From positions 1 to 15,369 of the forward strand of contig JASIBM010000375.1 of the NCBI GenBank assembly GCA_030045175.1: a DNA stretch of 15,369 nucleotides, read 5' to 3'. Shown piece by piece: positions 7,360 through 13,411 of the stretch (position 1 is its first letter; every line of letters starts with the position of its first letter). The stretch is from Streptosporangiaceae bacterium (lineage in GTDB: Bacteria > Actinomycetota > Actinomycetes > Streptosporangiales > Streptosporangiaceae). A program made the translations under genes and the position numbers. The notes beneath the pieces were generated by a model, which did no database searches, had not been told where the DNA came from, and saw nothing but the letters and a program-made list of their open reading frames with translations.

Positions 7360-7453
7360 CAGGGATTTCCCCTGATTTCGGCCGCGCAGCACCGGGGTCG
7401 AATGCGGGCTCTTCCCAATACCCGCGCGGGCAGAGCGGACGCACCCTTGAACC
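7360..7453. promoter_or_regulatory. Divergent intergenic region between kinase and small PspC gene
   Basis: This 94 bp spacer must hold both divergent promoters. Two symmetric motifs are visible: CAGGG-ATTTC-CCCTG (7360-7374), which overlaps the kinase ribosome site, and the 10 bp palindrome CCCGCGCGGG (7421-7430). Either could be a regulator site, but short GC palindromes are common in such DNA. No convincing -35/-10 pair was found. Confidence 0.3.
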
Positions 7454-7861
7454 ATGAACATTAGCGATGCACGGCAGGAAACCGACAGCCAGGCAGCCTA
7501 CGACGCACCGGGGGGTGCTGGGGGGTCGTCCTCCCAGGCCAGCACGGCGGGGGGTGCTGGGGGGTCGTCCCCCCGGGCCAGCACGGCCCCGGAGCGCACG
7601 CCGGGCGAGCCTTCGATCTCAAGCCAGCCCCCGCTCGTCCGCCCGCTGTACGACCGCATGCTCGCGGGCGTAGCCGCCGGGGTCGCCGACTACCTCGGCG
7701 TCGACCCGACGATCGCCAGGATCGTCCTCGCTGTCCTGGTCTTCGTGGGCGGCGCCGGGATACCGATCTACCTGGCCGGGTGGCTGCTCATCCCGGAGGA
7801 GGGGGCCGAGCGCTCGATCGCGAGCGACCTCGTCGGCTCCTTTCAGTCCAGGTCGTACTAG
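7454..7861 (+). CDS. Small PspC-domain membrane protein with N-terminal repeat segment
   Basis: This 135-residue protein has a hydrophilic N-terminal 60 residues and a PspC domain (about 63-117). The domain begins RPLYDRMLAGVAAGVADYLG, has a membrane helix (about 89-113) and ends in the typical WLLIPEEG. PspC proteins act at the cytoplasmic membrane in envelope-stress responses. Residues 19-45 hold two copies of the same GGAGGSSPRASTA repeat that forms the kinase tail. The gene is divergent from the kinase and is followed after 19 bp by the DUF1707 gene, so the latter two probably form an operon. The ATG has no clear ribosome site. A downstream start in the same frame would delete the repeat but keep the domain. 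Confidence 0.88.
   Translation: MNISDARQETDSQAAYDAPGGAGGSSSQASTAGGAGGSSPRASTAPERTPGEPSISSQPPLVRPLYDRMLAGVAAGVADYLGVDPTIARIVLAVLVFVGGAGIPIYLAGWLLIPEEGAERSIASDLVGSFQSRSY
7511..7588. repeat. Two copies of the kinase 39 bp repeat in the divergent PspC gene
   Basis: GTGCTGG at 7515 and at 7554 marks two units with a 39 bp period. They are the reverse complement, in genome terms, of the array at 5753-6025, so both arrays have the same sense with respect to their own genes. The second unit can fold with GTGCTGG (7554-7560) paired to CCAGCAC (7578-7584) and GGGG-TCGT-CCCC inside. Confidence 0.85.
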
Positions 7862-7880
7862 ACCAAGGAGGTCTTCTCCC

Positions 7881-8366
7881 ATGCCCGCGCCAAGCAGTCC
7901 GCCTTGGACGCCAGGATCTACCGGATCCAGCTACCGCCGCCCGTTCCGCTCGGCAAGCTCCGACATGCGCGTCTCTGACGCCGAGCGCTCTGAGATCGCC
8001 GACATCTTGTCCAAGCACTACGCTGACGGGCGCCTGGACCAGGCAGAGTTCAATGAGCGAGTCGACCGGGCGATGAGGGCCAAGACCCGCGGGGATTTCC
8101 GCGGGCTACTTGACGACCTGCCCGACGTGACCGACCATCCCGACCATCCCGACTACCGCGACGCCCAGGGAACTGGGCTGGCGCGGACCGCGCGACGCCA
8201 GCGCCCGCGGTTCCCTGTGCACCGCGTCCTGCTCCTCGCGCTCGCCGTAGCTGCCGCGTACTTCGTGGCGCACGCTCTCATGCACTCGCTGATCTGGTGG
8301 CTGCTGCCCGCGCTCGTGATCGTGCTGATCTTGCGTGACGGGCCACGCAGGAACCGCGGGAGCTAG
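7881..8366 (+). CDS. DUF1707 domain membrane protein
   Basis: This 161-residue protein has a DUF1707 domain at about residues 29-81. The diagnostic opening MRVSDAERSEIADILSKHYA is followed by GRLDQAEFNERVDRAMRAKTRGDF and LLDDLP. An acidic, His-rich linker (DHPDHPDY) follows, then two hydrophobic segments (about 115-134 and 138-152) and a basic C-terminus, suggesting a helical hairpin in the membrane with both ends inside. DUF1707 is common in actinobacteria, often on small membrane or regulatory proteins; its role is unknown. The ATG at 7881 has a strong AAGGAGG site. Met29, at the domain start, is an alternative but lacks one. It is probably co-transcribed with the small PspC gene. Confidence 0.9.
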   Translation: MPAPSSPPWTPGSTGSSYRRPFRSASSDMRVSDAERSEIADILSKHYADGRLDQAEFNERVDRAMRAKTRGDFRGLLDDLPDVTDHPDHPDYRDAQGTGLARTARRQRPRFPVHRVLLLALAVAAAYFVAHALMHSLIWWLLPALVIVLILRDGPRRNRGS

Positions 8367-8399
8367 CGGGACATGGCCAGTTAGCCACGCCAGCCCCTG

Positions 8400-8927
8400 T
8401 CAGATGAACAGCGTGATGTCGGCCTTCGACGCCATGTCGATGAAGCTGGCCGCACCGAGGACCGGCTGGATGCCGTCGATGAAGTCGGCGGTTGACAAGC
8501 CGTACAGGTCCATCGTCATCTGGCAGGGGTGCAGGCGCACGCCCATGTCGATCGCCATCTCGAGCAACTCGGTCGGGCTGGCGACCTTGTACTGATCGGC
8601 GAGCATCTTGATCATCTTGGTGCCCGCGCCGCCGAAGTGTATCTTGCTCAGCTTGAGGTGATCGGTGCCGCCACGGTCCACGATCGACTCGCCCTTTTGC
8701 ATCCAGTTCTTGCCCGTGAAGCGCTTGTCGTTGCGCTGGAGCACGCGCAGGCCCCAGAACGTGAAGAAGACGTCCACCTCCAGCCCGGACGCCGCGGCCG
8801 TGGTCGCCAGGATCAGCACCGGCCACACCTTGTCCAGGTTGTTGCTCCAGCAGATCATCGCCAGCCGCTTTGGCTCCTGCTCCTGCTCTTGCTCCTGCGC
8901 AAGTGCGGCGTCTTGAGTGTTCTCCAT
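8400..8927 (-). CDS. DsrE/DsrF/DrsH-like family protein
   Basis: This 175-residue cytoplasmic protein belongs to the DsrE/DsrF-like superfamily and probably takes part in sulfur transfer through a persulfide. The core starts at RLAMICWSNNLDKVWPVLIL and contains FTFWGL. The conserved Cys135 sits in LHPCQMTMDLYGL, matching the CQMSMD-type motif expected of the family's active cysteine. The C-terminus ends ADITLFI. The first 20 residues are an added acidic stretch with QEQEQEQE, encoded by a hexamer repeat. ATG at 8927 is supported by AAGGAG 11 bases upstream. The gene lies 43 bp downstream of the TusA-like gene in the same direction. That pairing is known from sulfur-oxidising and sulfur-trafficking clusters and supports a relay in which TusA passes sulfur to this protein. 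The donor and final acceptor are not in the window. Confidence 0.9.
   Translation of the reverse strand: MENTQDAALAQEQEQEQEPKRLAMICWSNNLDKVWPVLILATTAAASGLEVDVFFTFWGLRVLQRNDKRFTGKNWMQKGESIVDRGGTDHLKLSKIHFGGAGTKMIKMLADQYKVASPTELLEMAIDMGVRLHPCQMTMDLYGLSTADFIDGIQPVLGAASFIDMASKADITLFI
8874..8897. repeat. Hexamer tandem repeat (CTCCTG x4) in the DsrE-family gene
   Basis: Four consecutive hexamers are present, the third being CTCTTG. On the coding strand they give alternating Gln-Glu. Because the unit is 6 bp, copy changes would only alter the length of the acidic N-terminus. Confidence 0.85.
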
Positions 8928-8970
8928 GCTGCGGCATCTCCTTCATGGACCAGTCGGTACGAGCGGTTAC

Positions 8971-9219
8971 TCACCTAACCCGGCGGATGAGCACATGGAA
9001 CGCGTCGCCCCGCTTGTCGATGCTGAGCAACTCGTTGCCTGTTTGCCCGCACCACGCGCGCATGTCAGGCTCCACCCCCGGGTCGGTAGCGATGACCTCG
9101 AGTACCTGGCCGGGCGTGAGGCTCTTGATCGCCTGCGCCGTCCGGACGACCGGCAGCGGGCACGACACGCCGCTGCAGTCAAGAACCTCGTCCACCGCCT
9201 GGAACACGGACTCCCCCAC
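8971..9219 (-). CDS. TusA/SirA-family sulfurtransferase
   Basis: This 82-residue TusA-like protein is a small cytoplasmic sulfur carrier holding a persulfide on a single cysteine. The signature CPLPVVRTAQAI includes the CPxP motif with active Cys20. The protein continues through LTPGQVLEVIATDPG to the family-typical MRAWCGQTGNELL. A second cysteine (Cys15) lies just before the motif. The start is GTG at 9219, with AGGAG six bases upstream. The DsrE-family gene follows 43 bp later, so the two very probably form an operon. A perfect palindrome and a weak promoter candidate lie upstream. Confidence 0.94.
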   Translation of the reverse strand: MGESVFQAVDEVLDCSGVSCPLPVVRTAQAIKSLTPGQVLEVIATDPGVEPDMRAWCGQTGNELLSIDKRGDAFHVLIRRVR

Positions 9220-9246
9220 TTCACGCTCCTAGGTCAGAAGTGCCAC

Positions 9247-9275
9247 TCATAGCCCTGATGCTACGAGGTCGTCAA
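9247..9275 (-). promoter_or_regulatory. Candidate promoter of the tusA-dsrE pair
   Basis: On the minus strand TTGACG (9275-9270) is followed after 17 bases by CTATGA (9252-9247), about 28 bp before the TusA start. The -35 is good but the -10 is weak, so this is tentative. Confidence 0.3.
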
Positions 9276-9287
9276 ATCTAACTCATA

Positions 9288-9301
9288 GACCTGCGCAGGT
9301 C
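9288..9301. promoter_or_regulatory. Perfect 14 bp palindrome upstream of tusA-like gene
   Basis: GACCTGCGCAGGTC is self-complementary over all 14 bases and lies 12 bp upstream of the candidate -35, within the 155 bp gap (9220-9374) between the exporter stop and the TusA start. It could be a regulator site for the sulfur operon. As a terminator for the exporter it is weak: no T-run follows on the minus strand. Confidence 0.4.
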
Positions 9302-9374
9302 ATAGCGCTGACGCGAAGCTTCTTGGCGGACGTCGTTCCCATGTCCAGGGGTTGGCTGGCCCGTGCGTGAAGAT

Positions 9375-10295
9375 CTACTCCGTCTTGCTGAACTCGGCGA
9401 TCCCGATCGCCATCATCACCAGCCCCATGACCGCCACGATGCCGAGCGACAGCCACAGCGGCACCGCCCAGCCGGCCCAGGTGATGGTGGGCGCGAGCCG
9501 CGCGCTGATCGCAGCGGCGGCGAACGGCGGCAGGCTCAGGTGGCTGAAGACCACGTGCCGCATCGGGCCGACCACGTACGTGAGCGGATCGATCCTGGTC
9601 AGCACCGTAAGCCAGGCCGGTAGCCCGTTCAGCGGGTACAGCGCCCCGGAGAGGAAGAACAACGGCATGACCAGCATCTGGGTCAGCGCCATGAACGCCT
9701 GGAACTGGGTGATCCTGGCCGCCATCATCACCCCGAACGCGGTCAGCGTGAAGGAAAGCAGCAGCAGCATGCCGACCAGGCTGAGGATCAGCACCGGGTT
9801 GTAGGGCACGTGCGCGAACCAGGCGAGGCACAGGAAGATCACTCCCTGGAAGGTGGCGATGGTCGCGCCGCCCAGGCACTTGCCTACCACGATCGCGGCC
9901 CTGCTCACCGGTGCCACCAGGATCTCGCGAAGGAAGCCGAACTCGCGGTCCCACACGATCGACCCGGCCGAGAAGATCGAGGTGAACAGCACAGACATCG
10001 CCAGGACGCCCGGATAGATGAACGTCTTGAAGTCGAACGCACCGCTGTGCGGCAAGCTGCCGCCCGCCAGCCTGGACAGCCCGGTGCCGAGTATGAACAG
10101 GAACAGGAACGGCTGCACCAGCGAGGTGATCGCACGCAGCCGGTCGGTCCTGAACCTGATCAGCTCCCGGCGCCATACGATGCCGACCGCGCGCAGGTCG
10201 TGGCGCAGTCCCCGGGCGGGCACCGAGACCCTGATCCGGTCGACGACGGCACCCGCTTCGGCGACCGCCACCGGCTCGCTTATCTGCGTAGCCAT
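9375..10295 (-). CDS. ABC-2 type exporter permease (DrrB-like)
   Basis: This 306-residue integral membrane protein is the permease of an ABC-2 drug/antibiotic-type exporter. Six hydrophobic segments are visible at about 59-76, 94-113, 140-160, 168-192, 204-222 and 276-300. The cytoplasmic loop WDREFGFLREILVAPVSRAAIVVGK and the segment LSGALYPLNGLPAWL...IDPLTYVVGPMR are characteristic of the family. The 50-residue cytoplasmic N-terminus is normal. ATG at 10295 lies 2 bases after the ATPase stop, so the two are co-transcribed and translationally linked. The cargo is unknown. Confidence 0.94.
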   Translation of the reverse strand: MATQISEPVAVAEAGAVVDRIRVSVPARGLRHDLRAVGIVWRRELIRFRTDRLRAITSLVQPFLFLFILGTGLSRLAGGSLPHSGAFDFKTFIYPGVLAMSVLFTSIFSAGSIVWDREFGFLREILVAPVSRAAIVVGKCLGGATIATFQGVIFLCLAWFAHVPYNPVLILSLVGMLLLLSFTLTAFGVMMAARITQFQAFMALTQMLVMPLFFLSGALYPLNGLPAWLTVLTRIDPLTYVVGPMRHVVFSHLSLPPFAAAAISARLAPTITWAGWAVPLWLSLGIVAVMGLVMMAIGIAEFSKTE

Positions 10296-10297
10296 CG

Positions 10298-11341
10298 TTA
10301 CCGCCTGCCTCCTGTCCGCATCCTGTGCATGTTGCGCATGAACTCGTTGCCCGAGCCGCCCTCGGCATCACGGATCGTGGTGCCCGTGTAGGACATGAAC
10401 ACGTCGTCGAGCGATGGCCTGGACACGCTGACCGACTTGATCGGAATGCTCAGCTCGCCGAACAGCCTGGGCACGAACTGCTCGCCCGAGGCCACGGAGA
10501 ACGTGACCGCGCCGTCGTGCATGGCCGCGTCGATACCGAAGGCATCGGCCAGCGCTCGGATCGCGGCCTGGTCGTCGCCGGTGTGAATCTGCACCCGGTC
10601 CTTGCCGATGCTGGCCTTCAGCGCCTCGGGCGTGTCGATCGCCACGATCTTGCCGTGGTCGATGATCGCGATCCGGTCGCAGTGCTCGGCCTCGTCCATG
10701 TAGTGCGTGGTCAGGAAGATCGTGATGTCCTCACGTTTCTTCAGGTCGTTGATGTAGGCCCAGATCGAGGACCTGGTCTGCGGGTCGAGCCCGACGGTTG
10801 GCTCGTCGAGGAACAGCACGTGCGGGGCATGCAACAGGCCCCTGGCGATCTCAAGTCGCCGCTGCATGCCTCCTGAGTACGTGCTGACCAAGCTGTCCTT
10901 GCGGTCCCACAGGCCGACCATCTCCATGACCTGGCGCATGCGGGGCTGCACCGCGGCCTTGGGCACGCCGTAAAGCTCGGCGTGGAAGCGCAGGTTCTGC
11001 TCGGCGGTCAGGTAAGTGTCGAGCGTGGTGTCCTGGAACACCAGCCCGATGTTGCGGCGCACCGCATCCCTGTCGGCTGCCGCGTCATACCCGGCCACCG
11101 AGGCGCTGCCTGAGGTGGCGCTGGCCAGCGTGCAGAGAATCTTGATCGTGGTCGTCTTGCCCGCGCCGTTCGGCCCGAGGAAGCCGAAGGTCTCCCCCCT
11201 GACCACCTCGAAGTCGATGCCGCGCACCGCCTCGACGTCCCCGTAGCGCTTGACCAGCCCGGACACTGAGATGACGGCGTCCGCCGAGCGGCTGCCGTCG
11301 AATTGCCCAGCGCTCGGCTGGGTACTGGCCTGCACTGCCAC
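10298..11341 (-). CDS. ABC exporter ATP-binding protein (DrrA-like)
   Basis: This 347-residue ATPase pairs with the ABC-2 permease. Motifs in order are Walker A GPNGAGKT (56-63), Q-loop Gln103, signature YSGGMQRR (155-162), Walker B VLFLDEP with Glu180, the D-loop GLDP, and the H-loop His213. The C-terminal 100 residues form the DrrA-type accessory domain, ending RPSLDDVFMSYTG. The frame is open upstream to 11515, inside the VOC gene. I place the start at GTG 11341 because GGGAGG precedes it by eight bases and the core (VISVSGLVKRYG) then begins at a normal distance. The permease follows 2 bp later. A palindromic site about 55 bp upstream suggests local repression. No regulator gene of the kind often linked to such exporters is in the window. 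Confidence 0.94.
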   Translation of the reverse strand: MAVQASTQPSAGQFDGSRSADAVISVSGLVKRYGDVEAVRGIDFEVVRGETFGFLGPNGAGKTTTIKILCTLASATSGSASVAGYDAAADRDAVRRNIGLVFQDTTLDTYLTAEQNLRFHAELYGVPKAAVQPRMRQVMEMVGLWDRKDSLVSTYSGGMQRRLEIARGLLHAPHVLFLDEPTVGLDPQTRSSIWAYINDLKKREDITIFLTTHYMDEAEHCDRIAIIDHGKIVAIDTPEALKASIGKDRVQIHTGDDQAAIRALADAFGIDAAMHDGAVTFSVASGEQFVPRLFGELSIPIKSVSVSRPSLDDVFMSYTGTTIRDAEGGSGNEFMRNMHRMRTGGRR

Positions 11342-11384
11342 CTGTGCTGCCTCCCGTGAATTGGCTACCCGAGAGGATAGCACG

Positions 11385-11407
11385 TCGATAGTCAACGATA
11401 TATCGTT
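11385..11407. promoter_or_regulatory. Candidate operator: AACGATATATCGTT palindrome
   Basis: A perfect 14 bp palindrome lies at 11394-11407 in the 124 bp gap between the VOC stop and the exporter ATPase start. An additional TCGATA lies at 11385-11390, giving three CGATA-type half-sites. It is AT-rich in GC-rich surroundings, and TTGACT overlaps its edge on the minus strand. ATATCG-type palindromes resemble operators of PadR-family repressors, which often control DrrAB-like exporters; that link is inference. Confidence 0.5.
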
Positions 11408-11465
11408 CCGGCGGCTGCCCGGCCGCACGGTGGGTTGGATGCGTCGCTGACCAGCATCACACGGG

Positions 11466-12029
11466 CTACAGCCGCACGCCGCGGTCGGCGGCGGTCTTCG
11501 GCTCGTGCCTGACATCGCCGGGCTGTCCCATCACCCGCCGCCAGCAGGCGAACTCGAGCACGATCCCGTCCGGGTCCTGGAAGTAGAACGAGCGCACGAA
11601 GACGCCCGGATGCAGTCGCGCGGCCACCCCGAACGGGCTGTCGTCGTGGTCAAGGATCGGGCTGACCGTGACGCCCTTGGCCACCAGCTTGTCGCGGTAC
11701 TCGATGAACTTCTCCTCGGGGACGTTGAACGCCACGTGGTTCATCGACCCGACCGCGCTCGTCCACTCGCCGAGCCCAGGCACAGCCATTGGATTCGAGA
11801 TGCCAGGGACCGGGTCGGGCGCGTCAGGGAACCAGAAGAAGGCCAGCGCGTTCCCCCCGCCCATGTCGAAGAAGAAGTGCTGGCCGGCCCCGGCAGGCAG
11901 GTCGATGGTCTTGATCAGCCGCATGCCGAGCACGCGGGTGTAGAACTCGACGGTGCGCCTCATGTCCGAGCAGACCAGGGCCAGGTGGTTGACGCCGCCA
12001 AGATCGAACTCGCTATTCCGCCATTGCAT
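11466..12029 (-). CDS. VOC-superfamily (glyoxalase/ring-cleavage dioxygenase-like) protein
   Basis: This 187-residue protein has the paired beta-alpha-beta-beta-beta modules of the vicinal oxygen chelate fold. Module 1 starts GGVNHLALVCSDMRRTVEFYTRVLGM, and module 2 starts SMNHVAFNVP and ends SFYFQDPDGIVLEFACW. Likely metal ligands are His15, His98 and Glu159, the positions used by type I extradiol dioxygenases and many glyoxalase-like enzymes. The conserved QDPDGIVLEF end is intact. The region between modules (residues 45-95) is longer than in glyoxalase I and rich in Pro and Gly. Reaction and substrate cannot be told from sequence. ATG at 12029 has only a weak GGGG upstream. The gene is divergent from the alpha/beta hydrolase and 124 bp upstream of the exporter ATPase, so it may share a transcript with the exporter. 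Confidence 0.88.
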   Translation of the reverse strand: MQWRNSEFDLGGVNHLALVCSDMRRTVEFYTRVLGMRLIKTIDLPAGAGQHFFFDMGGGNALAFFWFPDAPDPVPGISNPMAVPGLGEWTSAVGSMNHVAFNVPEEKFIEYRDKLVAKGVTVSPILDHDDSPFGVAARLHPGVFVRSFYFQDPDGIVLEFACWRRVMGQPGDVRHEPKTAADRGVRL

Positions 12030-12107
12030 ACCCCAATCTAAGCTCTGCCACCGCCCGGTGCCAGGACGGCCACCACGCGCGTAGCATGCGCACCACTAGG
12101 AGGCGAA
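12030..12107. promoter_or_regulatory. Divergent promoter region, VOC protein / alpha-beta hydrolase
   Basis: This 78 bp spacer separates the two divergent starts. On the plus strand TAGCAT (about 12082-12087) fits a -10 element, but no matching -35 is evident. AGGAGG just before the hydrolase ATG is its ribosome site. The two genes probably share control by proximity. Confidence 0.3.
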
Positions 12108-13223
12108 ATGACCGAGATCGTGCGGGAGTTCGTGGGGCTGCCATCTCCCGTGGTCGGCCGGGCAGGCGCGGGCGGGCACCCGTGCCAGGGCATCTACCAT
12201 CGCCTGGCGGGCTCCAAGCCGAAGACCGCGTTCATCGCCACGCACTACAACGTGGACTTCTCCGAGCATTACCTGGCGTCATACCTGGCCTCGCGCGGGT
12301 ACGCGTTCCTCGGCTGGAACACCCGGTTTCGCGGCAGCGAGGCGCACTTCCTGCTCGACCACGCGCTGGCCGAGATCGGCGTCGGCGTGCGCTGGCTGCG
12401 AGAGCGGGCAGGCGCGACCCGCGTCGTGCTGCTTGGCAACTCCGGCGGTGGCTCGCTGATGGCCGCGTACCAGTCGCAGGCCGTCGAGCCGAATATCACC
12501 CCGGCCGGCGGGATGCGGCCGGTCAGCGCCATCGATCAGCTGCCGCCAGCGGACCTGTTCATCGCGCTCGCCGCGCACGCGGGCAGGCCCGAGGTGCTGA
12601 CCTCCTGGCTGGACCCCTCCGTCACGGATGAGAACGATCCGCTGTCGGCGGACGCGGCCCTTGATCCGTTCAATACCGAGAACGGACCGCCCTTCGATGA
12701 TGAATTCCAGCGCCGCTACCGCGCCGCGCAGCGTGACCGCAACGAGCGCATCACCGACTGGGTGATCGCACAGCTAGCCGCCTTGGCAGGGACGAGGGCC
12801 AGGGACCGGCTGTTCGGCGTCCACCGAACCTGGGCGGACCTGAGGATGATCGACCCTGACATCGAGCCGTCGGACCGGCGGCCCAACTGGTGCTACCTCG
12901 GCGAGCCGATCAGGGCGAACTACGGCGTCTTCGGCGTCGGAACGGTCAGCACGCTGCGCACCTGGCTGTCGATGTGGAGCCTGCGGACCTCACAGTGCAC
13001 GGCCGCGCCGCACCTGCGGCGGATCGAGGTCCCTTCGCTTGTCGTGCACGCGAGCGCGGACACTGGGGTCTTCACCAGCGACGCGCACAAGCTGTACGAC
13101 GCCCTGGCGGCGGCCGACAAGCACCTGCGCTTCATCAAGGCCGACCATTACCTGCTCGACCCGCCCAAGGCCAGGGACCAGGCCGCCGACCTGATCGCCG
13201 CGTGGGTGGCCGACCGCACATAA
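12108..13223 (+). CDS. Alpha/beta-hydrolase fold protein
   Basis: This 371-residue alpha/beta hydrolase presumably acts on an ester, lactone or C-C bond in the cytoplasm; no signal peptide is seen. The nucleophile elbow is GNSGGG with Ser112. The acid is most likely Asp318 in VVHASADTGVF and the base His347 in KADHYLL. The oxyanion region is probably around ATHYNVDFSEHY (44-55). Between the elbow and the acid is a cap of about 190 residues (about 120-305), larger than in minimal hydrolases and rich in charged residues. ATG at 12108 follows a strong AGGAGG. The stop at 13221-13223 is followed after one base by an inserted repeat element. Its neighbours (VOC protein, flavin monooxygenase) suggest a role in an aromatic or related oxidation pathway. 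Confidence 0.9.
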   Translation: MTEIVREFVGLPSPVVGRAGAGGHPCQGIYHRLAGSKPKTAFIATHYNVDFSEHYLASYLASRGYAFLGWNTRFRGSEAHFLLDHALAEIGVGVRWLRERAGATRVVLLGNSGGGSLMAAYQSQAVEPNITPAGGMRPVSAIDQLPPADLFIALAAHAGRPEVLTSWLDPSVTDENDPLSADAALDPFNTENGPPFDDEFQRRYRAAQRDRNERITDWVIAQLAALAGTRARDRLFGVHRTWADLRMIDPDIEPSDRRPNWCYLGEPIRANYGVFGVGTVSTLRTWLSMWSLRTSQCTAAPHLRRIEVPSLVVHASADTGVFTSDAHKLYDALAAADKHLRFIKADHYLLDPPKARDQAADLIAAWVADRT

Positions 13224-13224
13224 C

Positions 13225-13366
13225 TTCCCGCTCGCCTCCGGGCGCCTTTTAGGGCACCGCCAGGCCTTGTCGCTCGTACCTCGCTCCTGCGGCCAAGCGG
13301 CGCCGGCGCCCTTCGGCTCGCTCGCGCGCTCTCGCCTCCGGCTTCGCCTTTGGCTCGATCGCGCAG
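13225..13366. repeat. 142 bp dispersed repeat element, left copy
   Basis: The element runs from TTCCCGCTCGCCTCCGGGCG to GGCTCGATCGCGCAG. It is about 85% identical by eye (about 19 mismatches and one gap), in inverted orientation, to 14390-14530. The first 25 bases and the last 70 or so are nearly identical, and most changes fall in the middle. It begins 1 bp after the hydrolase stop codon. A 22 bp repeat of its head (13370-13391) follows immediately, so the copy is bounded by its own head sequence. It occupies most of the 188 bp leader of the MBL gene. Confidence 0.85.
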
Positions 13367-13369
13367 TCT

Positions 13370-13391
13370 CCCGCTCGCCTCCGGGCGCCTT
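13370..13391. repeat. Partial second head of the 142 bp element
   Basis: CCCGCTCGCCTCCGGGCGCC with the two following T bases repeats the start of the left element exactly, 143 bp downstream. It ends 20 bp before the MBL start. It may be the remnant of a tandem copy. Confidence 0.8.
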
Positions 13392-13411
13392 CAAGGTGTC
13401 TACTCCTGGGT

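Noticed and set aside
7360..7461. Longer kinase start (34 extra residues)
   Set aside because: It would overlap the divergent PspC start and remove the shared promoter region. ATG 7359 has a ribosome site.
8367..8399. TGGC...GCCA stem between convergent DUF1707 and DsrE genes as a terminator
   Set aside because: It has only four base pairs and no T-run, too weak to call.
9283..10371. 362-residue minus-strand open frame over the permease gene
   Set aside because: It is the same strand as the permease but a different frame, without membrane helices or family motifs. The permease frame has both and a fitting start 2 bp after the ATPase stop.
11342..11515. Longer ABC ATPase start reaching into the VOC gene
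   Set aside because: The extra residues have no family match and would cover the palindromic operator candidate. GTG 11341 has GGGAGG at the right distance.
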